A stretch of DNA of 12,022 nucleotides from JAFGRR01 sp964499235 (GCA_964499235.1 CAZCKC010000111.1:1-12022), one strand, 5' to 3'; counted from the first letter of the stretch, positions 1-5,814 are shown. Notes: generated from the sequence alone by a model not told the origin. Program-made: numbers and translations.

Positions 1-288
1 CCGGTCCCCGCCCCGCCGACCACGCCCAAATCCCTGCCATAAAACCACTTAGCCCCCACAATTGCCGGCCGCGGCAAACCGCCGCACGGCACGCCGTCAA
101 GAAATCTCGCGGTAAGCTGGGGACGCGTTCCCACATTGCTCCGCCCGCTGGGAACCCATTCCCCACGCGACCGATCTCCGACCACTCTCCCCGCATCGTT
201 GGCGCGACACGCAGGTATCACCTAGCATGCCGGCGGCCGTCAGCGGGACGGCTGCGACCGTTCGAGTCCAACCCTCTGAGGTGTCTGT
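1..288. other. 5' intergenic segment, no gene seen
   Basis: I see no coding region in the first 288 bases. Two inverted repeats are visible. TTGCCG-GCCG-CGGCAA at 62-77 could form a 6-bp hairpin. GTTCCC (127-132) and GGGAAC (150-155) are 6-bp arms around a 17-base spacer, and CGCGT (125-129) and ACGCG (165-169) flank them. These could be operator-like or mRNA leader structures for the small gene that starts at 289, but no promoter stands out and no T-run follows the hairpins. The segment starts at the contig edge, so the end of an upstream gene could lie just outside. Confidence 0.4.
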
Positions 289-465
289 ATGAAGGAACGC
301 GTACTGCGTTGGTGGGCCGCCCTGGCGGCGGGCGGCATGTTCTTCCTGGGCGACTGCGACCCGGCCATCCAGCAGACGGTCGAGGACGGCGTCATTTCCT
401 CGTCAACCGCCCTGATTACCGCCTTTTTCCAGGGGCTCGTCGAAGCCGCAACCGCGAACGTCTGA
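289..465 (+). CDS. 58-aa lipoprotein-like micropeptide, function unknown
   Basis: This short gene begins with ATG, preceded by TGAGGTG (GAGG at 278-281, 7 bases away), and ends in TGA. The product starts MKERVLRWW, a basic N-terminus, then has a hydrophobic run to F18-F19-L20, then G21-D22-C23-D24-P25. That resembles a lipoprotein signal peptide with the modified cysteine at C23. However, the residue before the cysteine is Asp where Gly, Ala or Ser is normal, so lipidation is uncertain. The rest is a 35-residue helix-prone tail (IQQTVEDGVISS..., FFQGLVEAA). I have an impression, not checked by search, that planctomycetes carry short secreted proteins with a similar cysteine-DP start and amphipathic tail. 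It is convergent with the next gene, with stops 9 bases apart. The function is unknown. The start site, ribosome site and sensible protein composition are the evidence that it is real. Confidence 0.6.
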   Translation: MKERVLRWWAALAAGGMFFLGDCDPAIQQTVEDGVISSSTALITAFFQGLVEAATANV

Positions 466-474
466 CCGCGGCCG

Positions 475-714
475 CTAAATCGACGCGTCATCCCGCTCGT
501 CGAGCCGCCGGTAGGTAACGCCACTGCCCATGCGCCAGGCCGCGCCGACGATCGACACGCCGACCATGATCAGGATCGCCGCAAAGATGAACGCTGCGAT
601 CTGCATGAACAGCTCCGGCCGGGCGATGAACAGCACCCCCAGCAGGATCATGCCGACCCCAAACGCCATCATGATCCAGCGCGCCGCCGGTGGTATGCCA
701 CCGATCTGCAGCAT
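475..714 (-). CDS. Small two-helix inner-membrane protein (79 aa), function unknown
   Basis: The product begins MLQIGGIPPAARW and has two predicted membrane helices: about residues 13-31 (IMMAFGVGMILLGVLFI) and 37-59 (LFMQIAAFIFAAILIMVG...). A short ARPE turn joins them, and the tail is charged (WRMGSGVTYRRLDERDD). The start at 714 is chosen because GGAGGA (complement of 721-726) lies 6 bases upstream; the frame stays open further upstream but lacks sensible protein sequence. The two-helix pattern with a PEL turn recalls small DUF3096-like or HdeD-like membrane proteins, but I cannot assign it firmly. Its start lies 19 bases after the stop of the redoxin gene on the same strand, so the two are probably co-transcribed. 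With two short helices and no catalytic residues it may be an accessory subunit or a membrane-stress protein; this is a guess. Confidence 0.7.
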   Translation of the reverse strand: MLQIGGIPPAARWIMMAFGVGMILLGVLFIARPELFMQIAAFIFAAILIMVGVSIVGAAWRMGSGVTYRRLDERDDASI

Positions 715-733
715 GGGGCTTCCTCCGCGTGGG

Positions 734-1387
734 TCAGTTTGCAGCGGGCGTCGCCGCCGCCGCCAGCGGCGCGTCCGGCACACCCCGCCTTTCCAAGGCT
801 TCGGCCACTGTAACTTCCAGGAACGGACCGTGCACCTGCTCACCGGCCGCAATGATCTCGCCGGTGTCCCCGTCGACCAGGTACGCAGTCGGAATGGCCT
901 GCACCCCGTACGCGTTCGCGATCGCCCCGCTGTCGCGGTAGACCTGCGGCCAGCCCAGTTCGCGCTTGGTCAGGAACTGCGCGACCCGCTCCCCTGACGT
1001 CTGCGGCGCGTCCAGGCTGATCCCGAAAATCTCGAATCCCTGCCCCGCAAAACGCTCGTGTGTCGCCCGCAGGTACGGCACCTGCGCGATACACGGGCTG
1101 CACCACGTCGCCCAGAATTCGAGCAACACCACCTGCCCCGCAAAGTCATCCGGAAACCGGACCGTCTCGCCGTCCATCGTCGTCGCGGTGAACGGCGCGG
1201 CCTGTGTCCCGACCGCCGGATCACCGGCCGGCGGCACGCCAAACAATCGCAGTTGGATCTCCTCCCTGAACATCACGCCCAGGAACAGCAGCATCAGCAG
1301 GCCGAAGATCGCGATCGACACCCCCTTCGGCTGGCGGGCGGCACCCCGCTTCTCGGGTTCGGCCGGCGGAAAGGATTCGGCGGTCAT
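734..1387 (-). CDS. Membrane-anchored TlpA/ResA-like thioredoxin (thiol-disulfide oxidoreductase)
   Basis: This 217-aa protein has a short cytoplasmic N-terminus, one membrane helix (about 24-40, IAIFGLLMLLFLGVMF) and an extracytoplasmic thioredoxin fold of the AhpC-TSA/redoxin type (about 57-200). The redox site is W95-C96-S97-P98-C99 in the context LEFWATWCSPC, and the cis-proline is I165-P166-T167. TlpA and ResA proteins usually keep cysteines reduced outside the cytoplasm, for example during cytochrome c maturation. No cytochrome gene is present here, so the substrate is unknown. The start is set by AAAGGAG (complement of 1393-1399), 5 bases upstream; an in-frame extension to 1567 would overlap the mqnE start and lacks credible sequence. 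The C-terminal tail is Ala-rich. It is probably the first gene of an operon with the 79-aa membrane protein. Confidence 0.9.
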   Translation of the reverse strand: MTAESFPPAEPEKRGAARQPKGVSIAIFGLLMLLFLGVMFREEIQLRLFGVPPAGDPAVGTQAAPFTATTMDGETVRFPDDFAGQVVLLEFWATWCSPCIAQVPYLRATHERFAGQGFEIFGISLDAPQTSGERVAQFLTKRELGWPQVYRDSGAIANAYGVQAIPTAYLVDGDTGEIIAAGEQVHGPFLEVTVAEALERRGVPDAPLAAAATPAAN

Positions 1388-1521
1388 GAGCGCTCCTTTC
1401 AAAAAGCTCGGCGGCACCGCTGGCCCTGCCGTACGATGCCCGCCGGACCTACCATTACGGTAGTCAAGATGCACCGGTTCCGCCGTAACGCAAAACCGAT
1501 TGACCTGCAGGAGATCGGCCC
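1388..1521. promoter_or_regulatory. Divergent promoter region between the tlpA-like gene and mqnE
   Basis: These 134 bases separate two divergent genes and must hold both promoters. The one clear structure is an inverted repeat, CTACC-ATTAC-GGTAG at 1449-1463. It could bind a dimeric regulator acting on either gene, or be chance. TTGACT on the minus strand (about 1461-1466) resembles a -35 box for the redoxin gene, but no convincing -10 lies at the right distance. I do not place either promoter. Confidence 0.35.
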
Positions 1522-2691
1522 GTGTTCCGCTCGCAGCAGACCGTCCTCGATCCGGCCTTGCGGCCAATCCGCGACAAGGTCCACGCCGGCCAGCGTCTCA
1601 GCCCCGACGACGGGCTGACCCTCTACCACTCACGGGACCTGTTTACGATCGGAGAGCTCGCGAATCTGGTCCGCGAACGGAAGCACGGCCGCCGGGCCTA
1701 CTTCAACATCAACCGCCACATCAATTACAGCAACCTGTGCGTCCTGAAATGCAAATTCTGCTCCTTTTATCGCACTTACAACCCTAAGGGCGAGCAGGCC
1801 CCGGACGCCTACCAGTACACCGTCGAGGAGATCGCCGACCTCGCGGCCGAGGCGGCCGACCGCGGTGCCACCGAGGTCCACATCGTGGGCGGGCTGCACC
1901 CGACGCTGCCGTTCAGCTATTACACCGAGATGTGTCAGGCCATCAAGTCCCGCGTGCCGCAGATCCACATCAAGGCCTTCACCGCGATCGAGATCGTCCA
2001 CTTCACCCGCATCAGCAAGCCGCGGATGACCATCGCCGAGGTCCTCACCGCCCTTCGCGACGCCGGCCTCGACAGCCTCCCCGGCGGCGGCGCCGAGATC
2101 TTCGACGATCGCGTCCACGGCGAGGCGTTCAAGAACAAGGTCGGCGAGAAACACTGGTTCGACGTCCACCGCACCGCCCACGAGCTCGGCATCCCGTCGA
2201 ACGCCACGATGCTCTACGGCCATATCGAGACCCTTGAAGAGCGCATCAATCACCTGGTCAAGCTGCGCGCGCACCAGGACGCCTCGCTGGCCGAGCGCCG
2301 GGCGGCCTTCAACTGCTGCATCCCGCTCTCGTTCATTCCGGACGGCAGCGCGTTCGGCCACCTGCCCGGACCCACCGGCCTCGACGACCTGAAGACGCTC
2401 GCGATCGCGCGGCTGATGCTGGACAACTTCGCCCACATCAAGGCGTTCTGGATCATGCAGTCGCCCAAGCTCTCACAGATTGCGCTGAACTGGGGCGTCG
2501 ACGATTTCGACGGCACCGTTGTCTGGTATGACATCACCAAGCGTGAAGGCCAGGGCACCAACCGCCAAGAGCTCTCCATCGACCAGATCCGCCGGCTGCT
2601 CCGCGAAGCCGGTTGCGCGCCCGTCGAACGCGACACGCTCTACAACCTTGTCCGCCGCGACGAGCAAAACCAACTCCTTGTTGCCAGCTAA
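1522..2691 (+). CDS. mqnE: Aminofutalosine synthase MqnE (radical SAM, menaquinone synthesis)
   Basis: This 389-aa radical SAM enzyme joins the enolpyruvyl-benzoate made by MqnA to an adenosyl radical, giving aminofutalosine in the futalosine pathway to menaquinone. The iron-sulfur cluster motif CxxxCxxC is C73-VLK-C77-KF-C80, followed by SFYRTYNP. Family blocks follow: VGGLHP (122-127), HIKAFTAIEI (149-158), LDSLPGGGAEIF (183-194) and SNATMLYGHIET (226-237). The SLPGGGAEIF and VGGLHP blocks favour MqnE over the related MqnC. Length is normal for the family. Translation starts at a GTG with AGGAG at 1509-1513, 8 bases upstream. No other mqn gene is in the window, as is common where the pathway genes are scattered. 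It implies that the organism respires with menaquinone and lacks, or does not rely on, the classical MenF-MenB route. Confidence 0.95.
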   Translation: MFRSQQTVLDPALRPIRDKVHAGQRLSPDDGLTLYHSRDLFTIGELANLVRERKHGRRAYFNINRHINYSNLCVLKCKFCSFYRTYNPKGEQAPDAYQYTVEEIADLAAEAADRGATEVHIVGGLHPTLPFSYYTEMCQAIKSRVPQIHIKAFTAIEIVHFTRISKPRMTIAEVLTALRDAGLDSLPGGGAEIFDDRVHGEAFKNKVGEKHWFDVHRTAHELGIPSNATMLYGHIETLEERINHLVKLRAHQDASLAERRAAFNCCIPLSFIPDGSAFGHLPGPTGLDDLKTLAIARLMLDNFAHIKAFWIMQSPKLSQIALNWGVDDFDGTVVWYDITKREGQGTNRQELSIDQIRRLLREAGCAPVERDTLYNLVRRDEQNQLLVAS

Positions 2692-2835
2692 GAATTCCGG
2701 TCCTGCCGTAATAACTACATCAGCGAAGCGCGGGGCCACCAATCAGGGCAGGTTCAGCGCACAGGGGGGGTCCGCGGACACGGTAGGCTCGGCGCAAAGG
2801 AAAGGTTCGGCGTCTCGCCGGACTTCTACACCACA
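2692..2835. other. Intergenic segment downstream of mqnE
   Basis: This gap lies between the converging ends of mqnE and htrA. It holds a 10-base palindrome, GTCCGCGGAC at 2770-2779, and a small hairpin, CGGCG-TCT-CGCCG at 2808-2820, which could weakly end mqnE transcription because it is followed by a pyrimidine-rich stretch (GGACTTCTAC). A plus-strand frame stays open across it but reads as low-complexity Ser/Arg/Ala sequence overlapping mqnE, so I do not call a gene. Confidence 0.4.
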
Positions 2836-2869
2836 TAAGAAAAGGGCACCGGCATTGTTACCGGTGCCC
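2836..2869 (-). terminator. Rho-independent terminator of htrA
   Basis: Reading the minus strand, GGGCACCGG pairs with CCGGTGCCC (2844-2852 with 2861-2869, 9 bp, 8-base loop) and is followed directly by TTTTCTTA (2843-2836). It sits about 31 bases beyond the htrA stop. On the plus strand no T-run follows, so it should end only minus-strand transcription. Confidence 0.9.
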
Positions 2870-2900
2870 GTGTCGCGATCAGCGAAAGCTGGCCGCCCGC

Positions 2901-4427
2901 CTACGGCCGCAAAAAGTAGTACCGCGCCGCGCCGCCACGCATGATCTTCACGCGCACGCCATCCTCGAGATCCTGATCTCGCAGCGCCGCGCGCACGTCG
3001 CTCAGCGAGGCGATGTCTTGCGACCCGATCCGCATCACGACGTCGCCGCGCCGCAAGCCGCGGTCGTCGGCCGGGCTGCCCGGCTCGACCTCGTCGATCA
3101 CCACCAGGTCGTCGCTCGGCAGATTCAGCATCGCGGCTTCTTCCGGCGTCACGGCCCGCAGCGACAGCCCGAACCGGTCGAGCCCCTGCGTCCGACGCGA
3201 CTCACCCTGCATCCCGTCACGCATCGCCCGCGCGATCATCTCCGCATCACGCTCGCCGACCGTTACGGAAACCGTTTGCCGCTCCCCGTCACGAAAGATG
3301 CGCAACTCGACGGGGGTGCCCGGATCCGTGCTTGCGACCTCGTTCATCAACTCGTCGGCGTCGCCCATCGGTTCGCCGTCAAAGTGCGTGATAATGTCCT
3401 CGACCTGCAGCCCGGCCTCCTCCGCCGGCGTGCCGGCCTGCACGTTCGTCACCAGCACCCCGCGGGCCGAGTCCAGCCCGAACGACGCCGCCAGGTCCGG
3501 CGTCAAATCCTGGATGTTCACGCCCAGGTAGCCGCGGATAACCTCACCCTCGGTAATCAGGTCGCGCACCACTTTGCTCACGATCCGCGCCGGAATCGCA
3601 AACCCGATCCCCTGAAAGCCGCCCGACCGCGAGTAGATCGCCGTGTTGATCCCGATGACGTGACCATTCAGGTCGACCAGTGGCCCGCCGCTGTTGCCCG
3701 GGTTGATCGCCGCGTCCGTCTGGATCATGTCCTGGAACGTCGCCGGCTGACCGCCGATCGGCCGCCCCTGGATCGACCGCCCCAGCGCGCTGACGATCCC
3801 CGCCGTCACCGTCTGTGACAGGCCGAACGGGTCGCCCATCGCCAAGACCCATTCGCCGACCTTGATCTCTTCCGAGTCGCCGAACTCCGCCGGCAACAGG
3901 TCACTCGCGTTAATCTTCAGGACCGCCAGATCCGATTCGGGATCGAACCCGACGGTCTCCGCGTCAAAATAGCGACCGTCAGAAAGCGTCACCGTCACCT
4001 CGTCCGCATCCCAGACGACGTGCTTGTTCGTCACGATATACCCGTTCTCGCGGACAATCACGCCTGTGCCCTGCCCGCGCATCACGTCGGCCGGCGCATC
4101 GTCGTCTCCCCCGCGAAACCGCGGCCCGAAGTTGAACCCATCGCCGAAGAACCGCCGCAGCATCTCGTCTTCCGACGAACCGCGCGACGACATCTCCACC
4201 CGCCGCTCGGTCCGAACGTTCACCACCGATGGCCGCAGCGTGTCCGCAACATACTGAAACGCCGTCGACAGGTCCTGCGCGCTCTTTAACTTCTCGCGGG
4301 CGGCCGCCGCCTGCCCGGTGTCGACCGCATAGGCCACGCGCGCGACCAGGTCCGGCCACGTCAGGCCGAGAATCGTCGCCAACACAACGGTGAACAGGGT
4401 GTAGGCGATCACGCGCGCCGATCGCAT
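2901..4427 (-). CDS. htrA: HtrA/DegP-family periplasmic serine protease with two PDZ domains
   Basis: This 508-aa envelope protease degrades misfolded proteins outside the cytoplasm. It has an N-terminal signal or anchor helix (about 7-24). The trypsin-like domain (about 60-290) carries the triad H136 (TNKHVV), D166 (ESDLAVLK) and S246 (NPGNSGGPL). PDZ1 starts at RGYLGV (298-303) and runs to about 390. PDZ2 spans about 415-505 and includes VEPGSPADDRGLRRGD. A flexible Gly/Arg/Asp-rich loop at 93-115 precedes the first catalytic strands, like the LA loop of DegP. I chose the start at 4427 because GAAGGAG lies 6 bases upstream. An in-frame ATG at 4457 also has AAGGGGAG but only 4 bases away, and it adds the charged MAHSARKETH before the signal. 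It lies downstream of the two hsp20 genes on the same strand, 223 bases from the nearer one, and ends at a strong terminator. Confidence 0.95.
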   Translation of the reverse strand: MRSARVIAYTLFTVVLATILGLTWPDLVARVAYAVDTGQAAAAREKLKSAQDLSTAFQYVADTLRPSVVNVRTERRVEMSSRGSSEDEMLRRFFGDGFNFGPRFRGGDDDAPADVMRGQGTGVIVRENGYIVTNKHVVWDADEVTVTLSDGRYFDAETVGFDPESDLAVLKINASDLLPAEFGDSEEIKVGEWVLAMGDPFGLSQTVTAGIVSALGRSIQGRPIGGQPATFQDMIQTDAAINPGNSGGPLVDLNGHVIGINTAIYSRSGGFQGIGFAIPARIVSKVVRDLITEGEVIRGYLGVNIQDLTPDLAASFGLDSARGVLVTNVQAGTPAEEAGLQVEDIITHFDGEPMGDADELMNEVASTDPGTPVELRIFRDGERQTVSVTVGERDAEMIARAMRDGMQGESRRTQGLDRFGLSLRAVTPEEAAMLNLPSDDLVVIDEVEPGSPADDRGLRRGDVVMRIGSQDIASLSDVRAALRDQDLEDGVRVKIMRGGAARYYFLRP

Positions 4428-4478
4428 GTGCGTCTCCTTCCGGGCAGAATGGGCCATCAGACTCCCCTTATGTTAGTC

Positions 4479-4499
4479 AGCAGGCCGGACCCGCCTGCT
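4479..4499 (-). repeat. Hairpin upstream of htrA
   Basis: AGCAGGC (4479-4485) and GCCTGCT (4493-4499) form a perfect 7-bp stem with a 7-base loop. It sits 50-70 bases upstream of the htrA start, within any transcript that reads in from the hsp20 genes. No T-run follows on the minus strand, so it is more likely a leader or RNA-processing structure than a terminator. Confidence 0.45.
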
Positions 4500-4554
4500 T
4501 TCGAACCTGTCATCTCCGCGCCCCCGCTCAACCTGCCCCGCATCGTGTTACGCA

Positions 4555-4605
4555 ACTGCCCGGTCCACGGTTCGAATCCGAGGACCCGAACAGCAACCGG
4601 GCAGT
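4555..4605. repeat. Nested inverted repeat with a tRNA T-arm-like core
   Basis: ACTGCCCGGT (4555-4564) and ACCGGGCAGT (4596-4605) are perfect 10-bp arms. Inside is a second hairpin: GGTCC (4562-4566) pairs with GGACC (4582-4586), then an A-A mismatch, then CGG pairs with CCG around the loop TTCGAAT (4571-4577). The string CGGTTCGAATCCG is what a tRNA T-arm looks like. The two stems share bases 4562-4564, so they are partly exclusive alternatives. No acceptor, D or anticodon arm can be drawn around it, so this is not an intact tRNA. It could be a tRNA remnant, a T-arm mimic, an attenuator, or a terminator for the hsp20 genes. Confidence 0.5.
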
Positions 4606-4626
4606 CGCCCACCACCAGCCACGTTT

Positions 4627-4643
4627 GCCGGGTCACGCCCGGC
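4627..4643 (-). terminator. Weak hairpin just after the downstream hsp20 gene
   Basis: GCCGGG (4627-4632) and CCCGGC (4638-4643) form a 6-bp stem with a 5-base loop, 7 bases beyond the stop codon of the minus-strand hsp20 gene. Only AAACGT follows on the minus strand, with no T-run, so it may stabilise the 3' end or end transcription partly. Read-through to htrA is plausible. Confidence 0.35.
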
Positions 4644-4650
4644 CGCTTGA

Positions 4651-5067
4651 TCAGCTGGCCTTGACCTCGATCGCCCGCCGGCGGGCCGACTCCCGCTTCG
4701 GCAGCGTGAGCGATAGCACCCCGTTGGCATACCGGGCGTCGATCTGGTCCGCAGCGATGTCCTCCCCGACGCGGAACTCGCGATGATAATCACCAACGCC
4801 GTATTCGCGCCGCAGGAACCGCGCCCCGGCCGGATGTCGCTGTGGCACATGGGCGTGAATGCTCAGGACGCGTTCCTCGAATTGAACATCAATCGTGTCG
4901 GCTTTCGCGCCGGGCAGATCCACGTCCACGATGTAGTGCTCATCCGTCTCGTACATGTCGATCCGCGGGACATACGTGTGGCCCTGCGACTCCGACGCCG
5001 CAACCGCGCTCGTTGGCTGGGCCGTCTCGTGCGTCTTGATTTCCTGGGGATTCACGTTCTCTGACAT
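4651..5067 (-). CDS. hsp20: Hsp20 small heat-shock protein (second of a pair)
   Basis: This 138-aa ATP-independent holdase binds unfolding proteins and keeps them refoldable. A poorly ordered N-terminal arm (1-30, rich in Ser, Thr, Ala and Gln) precedes the alpha-crystallin domain. The domain begins YVPRIDMYETDEHYIVDVDLPG (about 32-53) and ends ARYANGVLSLTLPKRE, the typical A-x-x-x-N-G-V-L closing strand. The RxRxAIEVKAS tail carries an I-E-V motif in the place of the usual IxI anchor. The start at 5067 has AGGAGG (complement of 5075-5080) 7 bases upstream, and that site is partly paired in a hairpin (see 5075-5097). It lies 86 bases after the other hsp20 on the same strand. The two proteins differ strongly outside the core domain, so they are not a recent duplication. 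Confidence 0.93.
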   Translation of the reverse strand: MSENVNPQEIKTHETAQPTSAVAASESQGHTYVPRIDMYETDEHYIVDVDLPGAKADTIDVQFEERVLSIHAHVPQRHPAGARFLRREYGVGDYHREFRVGEDIAADQIDARYANGVLSLTLPKRESARRRAIEVKAS

Positions 5068-5074
5068 CTCGTTG

Positions 5075-5097
5075 CCTCCTGTCTACGCTGAGACAAG
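5075..5097 (-). promoter_or_regulatory. Hairpin pairing with the Shine-Dalgarno site of the downstream hsp20 (candidate RNA thermometer)
   Basis: On the mRNA, CUUGUCU (5097-5091) pairs with AGACAGG (5084-5078) around the loop CAGCGU. This gives seven pairs, one of them a U-G wobble, and covers the A-G-G half of the AGGAGG ribosome site (5080-5075). Partial masking of the site by a short, A-U-rich, wobble-containing stem is the usual design of thermosensors in small heat-shock gene leaders. I infer this from the drawn pairing only; no energy was computed. Confidence 0.4.
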
Positions 5098-5153
5098 GTT
5101 GACCCATTCTTGCTTGCGGTTTGCGTCCAGCAGCCAATCCGCCGCCAACGCAC

Positions 5154-5591
5154 CTACAGACCCTTCACCTCGATCCGCCGCGGCTGGGCTTGCGGCGCCT
5201 TCGGCAGCTTGACCGTCAGCACACCGTTGCTCAGCGACGCCTCGACCGCCTCCGCATGAATCGCCAGCGGCAGCGGCAGCGTCCGGTTGAACTCCGTCAC
5301 CGTCCGCTCCCGGCGGTGATAACGCGTCTGGTCCTCAGCCTGCGCCGGGCGCCGACCCTTGATCGTCAACTGGTCATCCAGCACGAAGACCTCGAGGTCG
5401 TTCATCGACCAGCCCGGCACCTCCACCTCGGCATACAACGCATCGCCGTTGTCCCACAGGTTCAGCGCCGGCGCCTGCCGCTCCACCGGCCACGCGGTGT
5501 TCCAAAGGTCGTTGACCAGCCGATCAAACTCCTCCCGGATATCACCGCGCAAGCCACTCCAAGCCAACGGGTTATGAACTTTCAGCAACAT
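5154..5591 (-). CDS. hsp20: Hsp20 small heat-shock protein (first of a pair)
   Basis: This is a 145-aa small heat-shock protein. After an N-terminal arm with a DIREEFDRLVNDLW helix (17-30), common in bacterial Hsp20, the alpha-crystallin domain starts at PALNLWDNGDALYAEVEVPG (41-60). It closes with VEASLSNGVLTVKLPKAPQ (about 116-134) and the tail RRIEVKGL, again with an I-E-V anchor. The start at 5591 is set by GGAGG 7 bases upstream; an in-frame start at 5633 would add an unconvincing 14 residues. It is the promoter-proximal gene of the hsp20 pair. The upstream sequence holds a full sigma-54 promoter and a 5' stem-loop, so stress or starvation control through RpoN is likely. Confidence 0.94.
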   Translation of the reverse strand: MLLKVHNPLAWSGLRGDIREEFDRLVNDLWNTAWPVERQAPALNLWDNGDALYAEVEVPGWSMNDLEVFVLDDQLTIKGRRPAQAEDQTRYHRRERTVTEFNRTLPLPLAIHAEAVEASLSNGVLTVKLPKAPQAQPRRIEVKGL

Positions 5592-5618
5592 GGTGTGACC
5601 TCCTTTGCATGCGCTTCC

Positions 5619-5639
5619 GTCGCCGTTCCACAACGCGAC
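5619..5639 (-). promoter_or_regulatory. 5'-leader stem-loop of the hsp20 mRNA
   Basis: GTCG + CGTT (5619-5622, 5624-5627) pairs with AACG + CGAC (5632-5639) around a 4-base loop, with one bulged base at 5623: eight pairs. It would sit at the very 5' end of the transcript predicted from the sigma-54 promoter (start near 5641), a place where hairpins usually protect mRNA or tune translation. Confidence 0.45.
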
Positions 5640-5651
5640 ACTCGCCAGAGA

Positions 5652-5668
5652 AGCAAGCCGCGTGCCAG
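5652..5668 (-). promoter_or_regulatory. Sigma-54 (RpoN) promoter of the hsp20 genes
   Basis: The minus strand reads CTGGCACGCGGCTTGCT, which fits the published consensus YTGGCACG-N4-TTGCW at every defined position. The -24 GG and -12 GC elements have the required spacing. The predicted transcription start is near 5641, giving a leader of about 50 bases to the hsp20 start at 5591. Sigma-54 promoters need an AAA+ activator bound upstream; see the palindrome at 5800-5814. No competing sigma-70 promoter or CIRCE element is evident in this leader. Confidence 0.72.
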
Positions 5669-5799
5669 CCGCCCGCCCTCGCCACCCGAGTCGTAACGCG
5701 TTGATTTGAAGGCATTTACGGAATTCCCTCGCCGGCGGCCCCCGCTCGCTCGCCCGCCCGCCCGCGCCAAACTGACAGCGGTGGCAGGCATGACTCGAC

Positions 5800-5814
5800 T
5801 TAGAACCCTTCTAA
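5800..5814. promoter_or_regulatory. Palindromic operator or enhancer candidate in the hsp20-carB intergenic region
   Basis: TTAGAA-CCC-TTCTAA is a perfect palindrome with 6-bp arms in an otherwise very GC-rich 364-base divergent region (5592-5955). Its centre lies about 165 bases upstream of the predicted sigma-54 start, within the usual range for an activator (enhancer) site. It also lies 21 bases upstream of the carB -35 box, so it could instead control carB. Other short palindromes in the region are AACGCGTT (5695-5702) and GGAATTCC (5720-5727). Confidence 0.4.

Noticed and set aside
255..280. Second T-arm-like string (CGTTCGAGTCC) before the 58-aa gene
   Set aside because: The flanking bases do not form a T-stem and no tRNA arms surround it.
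1630..2436. 268-codon antisense frame opposite mqnE
   Set aside because: Compositional shadow of a strongly conserved radical SAM gene; no domain recognisable.
4428..4457. Upstream ATG of htrA at 4457 as the start
   Set aside because: It has a purine-rich site but only 4 bases away, and adds a charged segment before the signal helix. The 4427 start has better spacing. Not fully excluded.
4515..4592. Complete tRNA gene around the GGTTCGAATCC string
   Set aside because: The 3' acceptor strand would be GACCCGA and no matching TCGGGTC occurs at the right distance; no D-arm or anticodon arm can be drawn.
5592..5799. CIRCE (HrcA) element upstream of hsp20
   Set aside because: I looked for the 9-9-9 TTAGCACTC/GAGTGCTAA repeat on both strands and found no match.
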